NCBI RefSeq assembly: GCF_018873765.1
Contig: NC_057924.1
Span: forward strand, 19,339,542 to 19,403,541
Reading direction: 5' to 3'
From: Telopea speciosissima
Lineage: Eukaryota; Streptophyta; Magnoliopsida; Proteales; Proteaceae
Length of the DNA stretch: 64,000 nt
Shown here: positions 1-12,145 of the stretch, one piece after another
Position numbering within the stretch: the stretch's first letter is position 1
Layout: each line of letters opens with the position of its first letter
The notes under the pieces: model-generated
Database searches by the model: none
Told to the model about the DNA's origin: nothing
What the model saw: the letters and a program-made list of their open reading frames with translations, nothing else
Translations under genes and position numbers: made by a program

Positions 1-478
1 ATTGAATGGAACTGAATCAAATCGGTTCGGTTTTATTTTAAAATCTGAAATCTTTCATCGGTTTGCTTTCGATTTCATGATTGAAACCGTCAAACCGAAC
101 CGAATTACCTATTTTCAAATAGAATAAGGAAATCAAATAAATCATATTCTTATTTTAATGTTTTAATCAACGTGTATGATAAATTTTATTCTATTTTAAC
201 GTTTGAAAAAAGTCCTTACAAAAAAAAAAAAAAGGTGAAAAAAGTTTATTGGTTTGTTGTAAAGATGTACAAAGTTTGTCCAAACACCTAAAATAGAGCC
301 TAAATTGAATACGAATTGAGGTCAAAATGAATATGAAACCGAACCGTGTAGGTTCGATTATGCTTTAAAAACACATGCTTTTATTCGATTTCGATTCATT
401 TTGGTTTCTACATGTTGTATATTGAACCGAACCAAAATCAAATAAAAAAACCAAAACCAAACTGATTGACACCCTTAA
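1..478. repeat. AT-rich dispersed repeat, cut by the window edge
   Basis: This AT-rich stretch is full of short words of the kind aaccgaacc / ggttcggtt on both strands (near 21-33, 86-105, 340-355 and 424-436). It ends in a run reading aactgattgacaccctta (about 459-476). That ending is typical of a class of short non-coding plant dispersed repeats whose other end would read as its complement. The left end lies outside the window, so no terminal inverted repeat or target duplication can be shown. No coding potential is seen. Confidence 0.4.
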
Positions 479-555
479 CTAGAGAAGAGCCAAATTCGAG
501 ACACACCAGACTCCAGCGATGCCCAACCCCACTGTATCAGCCTTAGTGGGAGAAA

Positions 556-834
556 TGAACCGAAACCATGGTTTGAGGTATCGGTATTGGATTGCCTGAT
601 ACGGCTGACACTATATGGTTTTGAAGGTGACCGACACCAATACCTGGTCGATATCTATTGGTGGAACAGTTCGAACAAGGGGTAAGATAGTAAAGAACAC
701 CCATTTTAAAGGAAACCCAAGGGTAAACTTGCCTGATACGGCCGATCCATGCTGATACTGTATCGATATTATATTGGTTTTGAAGATGACCGATATCCGA
801 TCCGATACCGTACTCTAAAACCATGACCGAAACC
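556..834. repeat. Inverted-repeat (MITE-like) element upstream of gene 1
   Basis: The two ends are imperfect inverted repeats: the left end, ccatggtttgaggtatcggt, pairs with the complement of the right end around 797-830 (gataccgtactctaaaaccat). The interior holds two related blocks, each with gcctgatacggc followed by tatggttttgaaggtgaccga or a close variant (597-635 and 730-795). Short ORFs here are by-products. No target-site duplication could be defined. The element lies about 250 bp upstream of the gene 1 start codon, so it may sit in the promoter. Confidence 0.5.
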
Positions 835-1086
835 AAAACCCAAAAGCCTAAATTGAAAATCCCAAGCAGCCGCAGTGCTCAGCTACTATTTTTTACTGTC
901 GACAAAGCCCCGTGGATGGAAACCATACACGTTCTTAAGGCTTAATTAAGCTTACGTTTCTTCGTTGGACCATTTCTTCGTTCTTTGTCTGCTCATTTTC
1001 TTCATCACTTTTCTCTTTTTGGTCCAAAGACGTTTTGGTATAGATTACTCTACAATCAAGCTTTTGTTAGTTCGAAATCGTGGACA

Positions 1087-2755
1087 ATGCCACTTTGGAG
1101 ACTCTCTGGCTCTGCAAGATCAGTTCTTTATGCTGAAATGCATCGTTCTCTAGGGTATGTTAGGTGTATCGTCACCAATTGCAGAGCTGTTGTTGTGCCG
1201 CGATTCGGCGGACCGGAAATTCTTGAAGTTCGTCCCAATGTAGAAGTTCCCGATCTGAAGCCTAAAGATGTACTCGTTCGTGCTCGTGCTGTCTCGATCA
1301 ATCCTCTTGATACACGCGTAAGTCTTTCATGTCTGTTTCTTTGACTAGTTTGGTTTCTTCCTCTGTTCTTTCAGTCTTATTTTGGAGTTCGTGAATGAGT
1401 GTTTAAAGTTCTGGAGGAAATTCTACAAGCTTGGTTCTTGCATTTCAAGAGCGTAAACTTGAATCTATTTAGTGTAGATTTAAGTTCATTGTTTTATTCT
1501 TTGGAAATTTATGCGGAACAAAGCAAGAATTTGGATAAAAATTGATATGACGGTCTGGGGACAGGTTATTCAAATTCGATTCCTCCGACTTGATAAGTGA
1601 GATTTAAAATAGAGGCCCACGATATCTGATAAATATTTGCGATATGGGAAGAAGAAGCACCTTGCGAGGAAGAGCAGTTGGAGGAGAACTGAATTACTCT
1701 ATATGATTTTCTTCAAGAAATTAGGCTCTCTTTTTTTTTTTTGAATACGAAAATGTCTTCTTGGTCTTTCAGACTCACAAAGATGAGTATTCTTTCTAAT
1801 TCGTTGAATCAGAGATTTGACTTGTATTGTTTGTTGTTCCGGAATATATATTATAGATACTTTGCTTCATATCTGGAAGGGGAGTTGGTAAAGTTTACAC
1901 TCGACTTTGGAAGATAGTATTGGGGTTAGGGTTGCTCTTGATTCACTCATTTTCTTGGAAGAATGCTTAATGGGAATTGGAGACTAAAATGGCGAAGGAT
2001 TGAGTATCCAATTAAGAAACCTGTAGTAACCTATCACTTCCCTGCACCTCTGAGGGAAGTTGATGGAATTCATACTACCCTGAGATAGGGGCATCAGAAT
2101 TTAATGCTCTAATTCTCCTTGCACTCTTCTGGAGTGTCCCCAGGACTGTAGGAATTAGAATGATGACAGACCAACAAATTATTAAAGAACCTGGTGGGAA
2201 ATAATCTTAAGAAGCACTATTTGGTTATTTGAGCTTTCCTCTGTTCTTTCTGAGAGAATGGGGTTCAAGTTCTACATCCTTTGGTGATGATGAACAAGGC
2301 TTTTTTTTCTCCCTTTTTGAAAGTAACTCTGTGTGGTTTGCTAAGGGACTTGAGTACTTGACCTTTCTAGGAAAGTTACTGATTCAAATATCAGACCAGG
2401 TTTGGAACTTGGACAACAATGAAAATCTCTTTGAATATAACTAGAGTCAATTGTCCAAACTGACACAAACTAACACTAATTGATTAGACTATAGTGCAAC
2501 CCTTAAAACAAAACTTTAAGGTTAAAATTTCAAATTATCAACTGCCACCCATGATAAGATTAATAAAAAAAATAAGCAAAAGTAAAAATCAAAACATATA
2601 ACTATTTTTATGCCACAAAACTTGGATATGATTTTGGAAGCAGGAGGCAACTTTTTGGCTTCCTAATTATGCCTTTTGAAGCTAAAGAATTGCTTCCAGA
2701 AACTTATCCAAACACACCTTCTGCCTTCCTCTGTATCTTGTGATCCTCTTTGATC

Positions 2756-2790
<35 letters not shown>

Positions 2791-5700
2791 CAATTTAAAT
2801 TTTCAGATGCGATCTGGATATGGACGTTCATTATTTGAACCACTTCTTCCACTAATATTGGGTCGAGATATTAGTGGTGAAGTGGCAGCAGTTGGAGGTT
2901 CAGTGCAATCCCTACGTGTTGGTCAAGAAGTCTTTGGTGCTCTGCATCCAACTGCTGTGAGAGGTACTTATGCTGACTATGCCATTCTTTCAGAAGAGGA
3001 ACTCACAACAAAACCGCCTTCTGTTACACACGTGGTAAGTTGTTTCTGTTGAGTTTATTTAATTAATTTTCTTATACAACGTTGGAATTGTTTTTTGCAT
3101 TTACTTATTCCATTCCTAATAAGTTTAACCTTTTGAGGTTAATTCCTTTTAAATGCCATGGCCCTATTTAGTTCTTGTCATTTGCATGGCTAGATATACT
3201 CCCTAAGTTCCATGATTATTTTTTATATCAGCGAAATTCTTTTTCAATTGGATTCCTCTTCATGCTGTTTTCTGTTGTTTAACTTTTCTTTTCTGCATAC
3301 CACTGGATGCTGTTTTGAGATGTTTAGCTTTTCTTTTTAAGTCACACTCCCATATGCTGATCTTGATGACAACCTAATGAATGGAAAAACTTATTATTCG
3401 TTGGCAGACTTACAGTGGCCAAAACATTTATCTGATTTTGCAGGAGGCAAGCGCAATTCCTTTTGCTGCACTGACTGCCTGGCGTGCTATAAAAAGTACA
3501 GCAAGGATTGCTAGCGGGTATGTTTAAGTGTGCATGGCAGATGGATTAATGGAATTCTTTGGTGGGCTCAAACAATTTATATGCCCAAATGTGTTCTGAG
3601 TAACATATCACCTTTTGGGGGTCTTTTGATGATTTCTTAAAAGCATGGCCATATTTATGCAAATTTGGTAGCAAAACATGCCTTAACCCTATTGAGTGGT
3701 TGCAATTGCAGTTCTACAGGTGATAAGAAATCATTTAATAAATTTGCAATTTGGGCATAATATCTCATTATTTTTTCTAGCTGAAATTATTGTGATCTTT
3801 TGTGAGTTGTGTTACGTCACCAGACCTTAGAAATATTAACCTCTTTGGGACCTCAACTGAATTCTGGACTTCTTGTTGGCCATTGCTAACACCAGTAGAA
3901 CTACTGCTAAGATTTAGTCTATTTCTAGTACTAAATATGAAGCCAATCTATGATAAGTAAGAATCTGACGTGCTACTTTTATAAATTATAGCACACACTT
4001 GTGCTATTTCTTAGTTTATTTAATTATTTTCTTTTGGCAACTTGGTCAATCTGCCAAAACAAAAGGATTCGATTCTTGACAGCAACTTGAAGAGAAGTTT
4101 CAGCTCACTTAGAGATATAATTGGACAATGATTCCTTCTACAAAATGCAGCTCTATGAGTCTGGTTTCTAAAACAATTGGAATCAAGGCAAATGAAGTTC
4201 GGTTGATGGACCAGAATTTGATTCTTGAGTTGGGATTTAACATGCATGACCAAGGATAGTTTAATTTTGCCAAAACAGAATTGTGCATGATACAAGGTCT
4301 AGGTAAAGGGGTAGAAGGAGAGCTAGAGTAGGTATAAAAACTCTTACCTATGCTTAGCACTTGGGTAATCAATTCTCTTCTTTCTCCTAGCTGAAATAGT
4401 GCCGAATCACCCCAATTGTTAATGCCTTTGCGTATTAACCTTCCCTACATGTTTCATAGGCCTAATGTATCATGTACTCGGGTAGGGCATGAGAAATCAA
4501 GAGATAGTACCTACCTTAGGCTGTACATTTGGTGGTGAACTGTACAATTATAAGGAGTTGGTGTGTGCCTTCTTGACGGTATGTAGGTCCTCACCAACAG
4601 GGCTACCTCACTAAATTCAACCACGGGATCAATGCACCATAATGTACACTGCTTTGACTTCGGGTTCCGGACCTTCAACCAAAAATTCAAATTAACATGT
4701 ATTTTTAGGCACGGGTGTAACATTCCCCCGACCTTATAAGAATTTCATCCTCGAAATTTGACGTGTCTAGGGATTTGAGTAGGTGAGGATACTTCGACCG
4801 CCTTTCATCTTCTCGTCAATTGAACGCTCCTTAATTGGGGTGACTACTCCACAGTACCTTTACAACAAGATAGTCCGGTTTTGGAGATTGTGCTCCTTCT
4901 CATTCTTGGAGTAGACTAGAATGTCATCTATGAAGACGATGACGTATTTGTCTAACACATCGTGGAACACCCTAACAATATCTGGTTCCTCCAATGGTCT
5001 GATCTTCGCCTCGGTGTCCATTACCGTGGCCAATTACCCCTGGCATCCTGCATCCAGTAATTTCCATGCTTGGAGAGCGGACAAGGTTATCTTCTTGGGT
5101 TTCTTCGTCCACTCATTGGTAGGCGAATCTTACCCCATCTTTCATCTTAAATAGAATTATCTTCTACGCGCACATGACATTTGCCCCGTAGGCGGATAGC
5201 CAATCCATGCCTAATATTACGTCAAAATCCTTCATGTCAAATTTTATCAAGCAGGCGATCAAGTTCTGCCCACAGATTTCTACTGGTCAAGGTTCATAGA
5301 CTCCCCTCAGGCTGGTGATTTTTCTTCTTCAGTAATTTCTTCATATATTTCTTCTCTTACTCTACCAGTGTCTTCTTATCAGGCTGATTCTTTATTTCTT
5401 CCCTTCTTCTGAATGAAGTATTGCTTATCTATGACTCTATATTGTTATTAAGGAGACCCACACTGAATAGTATGTCCCATAGTTGTCGACGCCTTGATGT
5501 CCAGGCCTCCAATGCTTTGGGTCGGATGCCGTGACAATTATGGTATGTCCAAGCAATATTATTGAAGCTAGGCACTTTTTCTGGTTTTGTTAAACTTACT
5601 AAGTTGATGACTTGAGGAAGTAAAGGGTTGAAGTAGGGATAAGTGGATAAAAACAGTGGGGTTAATTGGTAGACTGTAGAGAGGTTGCTGTAAACCAAAA

Positions 5701-8700
5701 TCCCTGCATTTATCGATCACTGAGAAAACATTTTCTTTCCGTCATTAGAAGGGAAAATAAAATGGCTGAATTTTTAATCCTGTTTTGTACTTTTAACCCA
5801 GATACTACTGAGAGGTCCTCAGTAACGTGGTTAATTGGTAGACTGTAGAGAGGTTGCTGTAAACCAAAATCCCTGCATTTATTGATCACTGAGAAAACAT
5901 TTTCTTTCCGTCATTAGAAGGGAAAATAAAATGGCTGAATTTTTAATCCTGTTTTGTACTTTTAACCCAGATACTACTGAGAGGTCCTCAGTAATGTAGA
6001 TACCACTATGCAGTTTGTTTGTCATGTCCTTGTTCAAATTTCCTAATTATAGACTATCTGTTATCTTCCTGGAAGAGCATTAAGATAGCAGACTAATGAG
6101 ATGGTGCTCTTTGAACCTGTTTTCATGTTGACGTTTTAATAAAATAAGCTACTGAAATTACAAGATCTATTACCCCCCAAAAATAAATCACAAGATATTA
6201 GATTAGTTCATTAGCTACACTCAATCATGCTTTTCCTTTATTCTCATCTTTTGCAATTAGTTATTTCATATGGAGGATGTTCTAATTGAGATTTCTCTTA
6301 ATGTCTAAGGAGCTTTTTAACTTTGAACAATATGTGCATCCCTTAATTATTATTTCCACAATCTCATCTCCATAGACAAAGGCTGTTGGTACTGGGTGGA
6401 GGAGCAGTAGGCTTAGCTGCAACTCAGCTTGCTGTAGCTTCAGGGTGCCATGTGTCAATTACATGTGGAAGTCAAAGTTTAGAGCGAGTTCTGGCAGCTG
6501 GTGCTGAGCAGGCTGTTGATTATACAGCAGAGGTAAAGAAATAGTGAGCTGTGGATTAGATTTATTTTTCTTTTACCTCCCTCTTGATATTAACCCTTGT
6601 TATGCTATTGGCTTGAAATTATCATTTCTCCTAACTTTTTTTTGGGGGGGGGGGGGTGTAGGAGTGCAATAACTGATGTCTTGGCTGATTTGCAGGATTT
6701 TGAAGTGGCAATTAAAGGACAATTCGATGCTGTTTTAGACACTATTGGTAAACCAGTAACTGAAAGAGTAGGCATCAATTTTCTGAAGCGAGGTGGGCAC
6801 TACATGACACTGCAGGTAGGGGACAGAGGTCTATTAGATTCTTTTCAGATGAATTATCTGATCGCTGTTTCTGAATGTTTAAAATTTTATTTGTTTCTGT
6901 TGTAGGGAGAGGCAGCATCCATGGCTGATAGTTATGGATTAGTTTTGGGGATTCCTCTAGCTACTACCATTTTGTTGAAGAAACAAATTCTGTATCGTAT
7001 CTCCCATGGAATAGGTAAGGAACTAAGATATAGAAAAAGAGTTGATTAAGCCAGATTTTTCTTGTGAAGAGTCGTATTTCTAGTTCAATATGAAATTGTT
7101 TGTTAGCTAGATGTGACTTGCCTTGCTGGCATAATAAGAGTGAAGAGAGGCAACTCAATTTATAGTGCACTTCATGTCTTTGAAATTATGAAGGGATTCT
7201 CTTATTTTTGGAATTTAGAAACGTAAGTTTTCAAGCTATCTAGTTGTCTTTCTCGCCTCTTAAACTTTTCACTGGCTCATGGGGTTATTAAGCCTGATTC
7301 AGGATGATTTATGCTGATAAAGAGCCTGAAAATCTGAGGACCTTTGTTTAGGGATGATGAAGTTGATGGGCTTGCATGGTCTAGCAGGGAAAAAAAATTT
7401 GAAACTAGTAAATCCTACTGTTGTAAGTGGCTTGATGGGGAATGCTGGCTAATGGCTACTCAGGATGATTTATGCTGATAAAGAGCCTGAAAATCTGAGG
7501 ACCTTTGCTTAGGGATGATGAAGTTGATGTGCTTGCATGGTCTAGCAGGAAAAAAATTTAAAAGACAATAGTAAATCCTACTGTTGTAAGTGGCTTGAGG
7601 GGGAATGCTGGCTAGTGGCTACTCTTTTGATGGTCAGGTTTAAAGTTTTAGGTAATTAGGAGAGGTCTCAGAACTAGAAACTCACCTTTGTTCTGCACAA
7701 ACTCATCAGCAACTGATATTAGCACTAAAATATGCTTCTTTTCCTTTGCTTTTATTGGAAGTTGATCATTAGCTGTCTATTCTTGGGTTCTCTGTGTAAA
7801 GGGGATCAGAAAGAGTATGGTAAAGACAGAATTTATGCCAAAATTGACATTGGTAACAGAGTGAGGTTCTAAGGGGGTTTGTACTAGTTGGACAGGCCAA
7901 CATAAGACATTTATAGGGTTTAATTATCTGATGATGTGCTAGAAGGAATTGCTCTAGGTTTATTTTGTGGTTTGCAAGATTTTTATAGAAGGAGATTAGG
8001 AAACGAGTATAAGAAGGTTTATTGAGTGACATGATGTGGAGATGTTTAGAGAGGAGGATCTAGAAGGTTCCCAAAGGAAGGATGTAGGATTATCTTGTAA
8101 AGTCTAGATTCCATCTACCTAGAGTAGGCATGGATAAATGTAGAAATCATTTGCCTCCTAGAAACTTTCTATAGGAAAAGATGAGTCATATACAGTAGTG
8201 ATCATGTCAAGCAAACAAGGCCAAAGAGAAAATAGTACCTAGAGTGGTGAATCAGGAATCCATGGGTGTCAGACTTGGATGCATGTCGAATATGATACTC
8301 TATCCATTTAGAAACTTAATGTGATGGTAAGGGGCACTAAATCATGGCTTATCCAGAGGCTGTCCTATTAGATTAAAGATCTGGATTGCTCATGTTATTC
8401 TTTCATATGGCTGATATCATGCTACTGTGTGGATGTGACATGTGCTTTCACCTTATCCTTGAACCACAATGCATTGGCACTAGGTCTTGCACCATGGAAT
8501 CTGCAAAATGTAAAATTTCATGTATTAACTATTGTTGCAACATAACTGTCCCTGGTGACTGGAATACCAGGTCACCAGTTTGGCCGGTGCACAGAATCTC
8601 TCACTACATTCAAAACCCAGTTTGACCAAGTGGATCAATGGGTATCTTTTAGAAAGGGCAACTGACCAGGGTGTTTGGGGGGGGTGTCAAGCATCTGTTA

Positions 8701-9266
8701 TAGTGATTATGTCCAGTTTTACTTGGCAACTTGGGTTAGGTCTCTGATCACTGGTTGGAGCTGCATTATTGATAATGTGGTGCAGCATGAATTTCTTGCT
8801 AGCCTGACCACCCATTCACCCATTAAAACTTGCGATGGACTTCCTTGCATTCTTTAGAGTTTTTGATTCATCAACTAGGCTGAATTTAAGCCAGGTCTTC
8901 TTGGAGGGTCATGGTTGGAGCTCCTTCAATTGAGGCAATATGGACTGCAATATGGACTAGAAAGTTGGAGAGGAAAATCAAGATTTATGCTGGTCCTCAT
9001 TGAATATCCCACTACCTCATTGTGGTTTTAAGTTGTATGCCTATATTCATCCATTAATACCTTATAGTTGTTTTGATGCTGCAGAGTATTGGTGGACATA
9101 TATGAGGGCTGACTCTGAAGGACTACATGAGATCCGGAAGTTATTAGAAGCCGGGAAGCTAAAGATACCAGTGGACAAGACGTTCCCAATCACCGAAGTG
9201 AGAGAGGCTCATGAGGCAAAAGACAAGAAGCTCATTCTTGGTAAGGTAGTGCTTGAAGTTGACTGA
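1087..9266 (+). CDS. RTN4IP1: Mitochondrial NADPH oxidoreductase, RTN4IP1/OPA10-like (zinc-type MDR family)
   Basis: Seven exons: 1087-1317, 2807-3034, 3444-3517, 6376-6532, 6696-6815, 6906-7014 and 9085-9266. All introns are GT-AG, phases join without a break, and the sum is 1101 nt (366 aa plus stop), the length I recall for the Arabidopsis homologue (At3g15090). The first ~27 residues are basic and hydrophobic, like a mitochondrial presequence, followed by the family start [15 protein letters not shown]. The GroES-like fold covers about residues 30-150 ([17 protein letters not shown]). The Rossmann fold starts near residue 180 with the nucleotide loop [10 protein letters not shown], then [12 protein letters not shown] and FDAVLDTIG. 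The C-terminus has [14 protein letters not shown] and GKVVLEVD. Animal RTN4IP1 (OPA10) is a mitochondrial NADPH oxidoreductase linked to ubiquinone synthesis and respiratory complexes; the plant role is inferred by homology. The start is the first ATG in the exon 1 frame. Introns 1, 3 and 6 are long and repeat-bearing. Confidence 0.95.
1318..2806 (+). other. Intron 1 of the RTN4IP1-like gene
   Basis: This 1489-bp intron has donor gtaagt and acceptor tttcag. Its 3' end carries a run of 31 T residues (2760-2790) only 16 bases before the acceptor, acting as an extreme polypyrimidine tract; its length is likely to vary between individuals or be uncertain in the assembly. I see no other gene or element in it. 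Confidence 0.8.
4400..5290 (-). mobile_element. Degenerate Ty3-gypsy fragment, antisense in intron 3
   Basis: Read on the minus strand, the order is as follows. An aspartic-protease remnant lies near 5185-5245 ([15 protein letters not shown]). Then comes a reverse-transcriptase remnant near 4885-4985 with the family catalytic motif ([13 protein letters not shown]). Next is the end of the integrase region ([13 protein letters not shown], 4735-4760) and a purine-rich tract (4723-4735, aaggtcgggggaa). The start of a 3' LTR (TGTTACACCC) has its edge at 4722 and runs leftwards to an undefined end. Protease and RT lie only ~200 bp apart, so most of the RT N-terminus is deleted, and stops and frameshifts occur. 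This is a dead chromovirus-like remnant. Confidence 0.8.
5658..5998. repeat. Tandem duplication, 2 x 169 bp, in intron 3
   Basis: Two nearly identical head-to-tail copies, starting at ttaattggtagactgtagag (5662 and 5831), differ at only a few positions, for example tatcgatcac versus tattgatcac. Such high identity indicates a recent duplication. No coding content is apparent. Confidence 0.9.
6644..6656. repeat. G13 tract just before exon 5
   Basis: A run of 13 G residues in intron 4 follows T8 and ends about 40 bp before the exon 5 acceptor at 6695. It may form a G-rich RNA structure near the splice site; that role is a guess. Confidence 0.8.
7301..7624. repeat. Tandem duplication, 2 x ~161 bp, in intron 6
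   Basis: Two head-to-tail copies start with aggatgatttatgctgataa at 7301 and 7462. They differ by a few substitutions and a short A-rich indel. The rest of intron 6 (7015-9084) holds no recognisable gene or element apart from a short GC-rich palindrome near 8552-8580. Confidence 0.9.
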
Positions 9267-9402
9267 AGATGAATTTCAGACGTTCTGGAGACACCATCTG
9301 TTATTGGACTCACAGAGAAAGTCCTTCAGCTTTTGTACAGTAACTGCTACATTGTTAATGGAATCATCACATGCACTTACAATTCTGTCCCAATAAAAGT
9401 AA
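9267..9402 (+). other. Probable 3' UTR of the RTN4IP1-like gene
   Basis: After the TGA at 9264-9266 the sequence is AT-rich and reaches AATAAAAG at about 9392, a canonical poly(A) signal. The transcript end is therefore likely just at or inside the following hairpin. Confidence 0.5.
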
Positions 9403-9614
9403 CAGGGGAAGATGATTTTCTGTGGGACTAAAGGCAAGAAATACAACCCATGTATCTGGTTTACACATTTCTACGAAGAAATTGGTTGGTTCTAGTGTAT
9501 AGTTTTGTGCTATTATATGTGCATAAGCAACCAATTTCTTCGTAAAAAATGTGTAAACCAGATACATGGGTTGTATTTCTTGCCTTTAGTTCCACAGAAA
9601 ATCATCTTCCCGTG
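9403..9614. repeat. Long near-perfect hairpin downstream of gene 1
   Basis: Left arm 9403-9487 and right arm 9528-9614 are inverted copies (for example acaacccatgtatctggttt against its complement at 9555-9575). They show only a handful of mismatches over about 85 bp, with a ~40-bp AT-rich loop. No clear target-site duplication is visible. If transcribed by read-through of gene 1 it would form a long double-stranded stem. It could be a foldback MITE or a young small-RNA precursor. Confidence 0.85.
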
Positions 9615-10856
9615 TCATTTTAAATGATAAGAGTTGATGTTACCTTCAACCTGAGCAAGGTTACCTGGTTATTTACGATATTAGGATTGAGAATTGACAA
9701 AACAAATTCTGCAGCCTAGTTGACGTATATTTTGGCTTTAATTAAAATAAATTGAAAATCATAGATTACAAATGAACCTTATTTTGTGTGCTGTATAAAA
9801 CGATGCCATAAAGGCAAAAGTATTTACCAATTTTTTGTTTTTTTGGGATCACTCAAAAGCAATTATGGTTATAAGAAAATTCTAAAGTTTTCCTAGATCA
9901 GCCCTCTTGGAGAGGTTTATAAGTGGACCACCTATTTCTGCTATGTGGAGGGAGGATTTGGCAATTCAAATTGTTGTATATCAAGGGAATAATTTGGATT
10001 TTTCATGTGTTAATCTTCATAGGACATAATTTTTCTCCACCCACAGTGAATGGGTGGGGGCCGGAGAGGACAGGTGAGGGTATCAGGAAGGTATTTTGGG
10101 AATATACTAAAATCCTAATAGGGGTTTGTGAACCCTAGGATGGTGGGGGAACCGTCCTCTATGGGTGAAAGAAAACTTTCTCTACTTTCATATATGTCCA
10201 TGAATTCTTATATTATCATATGATTTTGTTCTCTGTCACTATCCCTAGTGAAGTATAACGCTTCACTATTTACCACATGACAATACATGGATTAGCACAT
10301 GTCATATAGGACCAAACAAGCACTTCATTGGTATAATTCCAACTTAAAATGAATTGAGGGGTAACTAAAATTACAAAAGATGCCATTTTGCTTCATCGTT
10401 CTTATATTTAGGCTATGCTTGTTCTGGTATATAAAATGTTTGACAGTAGAATAGAGTTGGGGAAAACTGTCACTCTGCCATTGTGCACACAATAGTAGTT
10501 TTGGTGGAAAGCAATCCACAGAAAATGGTGGATGGGCACCTAAATCTGCCACATGACATATCAGGTGAAGTTGAAATTTTATGAACAAGTAAAACACAAG
10601 GTCCCTTGTACACATTGCAAGTTTTAACTCGATCAGAGCTGACCACCCGACAAAACAAAACATGGAAAAACATAAGACTACCAAGAGGCTCACCAATTGG
10701 CAACGGCTGCATGAACATAAATGTGAAAGTATGCCATTAGAAGAGAGGATAAATAATTAAATTTGAGGCTGAAACTGAAACATGACCAATTTTGACCATA
10801 TTCTAAACATCTAACAATCATAATTGTCAAACCATTTAAAAACATGCTTATGTAAT
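9615..10856. other. Intergenic, nothing recognised
   Basis: AT-rich sequence with only short chance ORFs on both strands. I see no domain, RNA gene or clear repeat structure here. Confidence 0.6.
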
Positions 10857-12145
10857 TGTTGGTTCCCACTTTCAGCCAAGAGTAGGCCAAGAAACGTGGC
10901 TGAAACGTGAGAAGGGCGGTTGAGATAAAAGTGCATAGTAGTTGGTTATTGGAAAGGGGCCCACCCTATTAGGAAGCAATCTGAAAAGTAGGAGATGCAA
11001 TACTGGGAATTACTTCACGAAGGGGTCATGTGCAAAATCAGGGACACGTAGCACTAGAACAAGGGGATTGTAGATACATGAGTGCGGTGGTTATGGCAAC
11101 TACCAATGGGAGCCTTTATGGGATCCATTTATAAAAGGCAGAAGTCTCCATTAAAGAAAGGACACCCAATCAACAACACAACACTCTATTATCTTTATTT
11201 CTTTTTTTTTGTTTTATCTTTCAAGATGTAGTCTTTCATCTTTCCTTGTAATTTTTGCTGGAATTGGCTTCCAGCCACCGATGTCTCATTGGCTTCTAGC
11301 CACCGATGTCTCATTGGCTTCTAGCCACCGTGTCTCATTGGCTCGTGTTTCAAGGGGCATTCAAGTAGGTCTTGCTTGGAGAATAACTCCAGCAAACTTG
11401 CCTTTTGGCCCCTGTTTCAGAAGGCAACCATCATCATCAAGTTGCAAACTTCATCAGTCCGTGGTTGACAGAATTGCAGAGGCTTCATCAGATCCGTTTT
11501 TAGGAGATGCTTGGAGAATAACTCCAGCAATCTTGTCTTTTGGCCTGTGTTTCAGAAGACGACCATTAACATCAAGTTGCAAGCTCTATCAATCCATGGC
11601 TGGTAGAGTTGTGGAAGCTTCATCAAATCCGTTTTTGGGGTATGCGATTTGGTCGTAGGATAGTTGTAGTGTAAATACCAAGTTGTAAACCTCATCAATG
11701 TTAGATTTTGCAAGTTGTACTGACTCCAATCGGATACAGACTGCAAGTAAGCAACTTTGATTTTCAATCTCCTTCCTTTGCTTCGTCCATCCCAATTTCC
11801 TTTCACTCAGAAGACCTTAAAGCTACTCAGGCACGAAAAGATCGCTTTTTCGTCCTAGTTAGAAGTCAGAACAGGCCACTTAGAACATACCGTTTCGTCA
11901 GTTAGAACAGGCCATTTCGGCCTGGCTGGAAGTTAGAACAAGTCGTTTCATCCTGGCTGAGCAGGCTTTTTCATCTTAGAACAGGCCGTTTAGTCATTTA
12001 GAACAGACTGTTTCATCTTGGTCGAAAGTTGGAACATGCCGTTTCCAGTTTCGTTTGGGCCTGCGTTAAAGGCTCTGGCACGCCCGCACTACCTTCACCA
12101 CGTGCGTTGTGCCCCTTTGTGTAGGTGTTGGATTTTTCACCAACA
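10857..12145 (+). mobile_element. LTR 'A' of non-autonomous LTR element, subtype I (5' LTR)
   Basis: The LTR starts TGTTGGTTCCC and ends TTCACCAACA, giving TG...CA termini. It is followed at once by a primer-site-like stretch (ttttggcacgcccgatggga, 12149-12168), so it is a 5' LTR in + orientation. A TATA box (TATAAAA, 11130-11136) lies ~270 bp in, with the U3 upstream. Downstream are two tandem 135-bp units (from 11375 and 11510, each starting cttggagaataactcc) and an array of ~20-35-bp units related to agaacaggccgtttcg (11868-12050). The left target-site duplication is gtaat (10852-10856). Its U3 matches LTR C, not the neighbouring LTR B. Confidence 0.88.

Noticed and set aside
543..836. 97-residue minus-strand open frame
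   Set aside because: It lies in the inverted-repeat element and reads through its repeated blocks; no protein resemblance.
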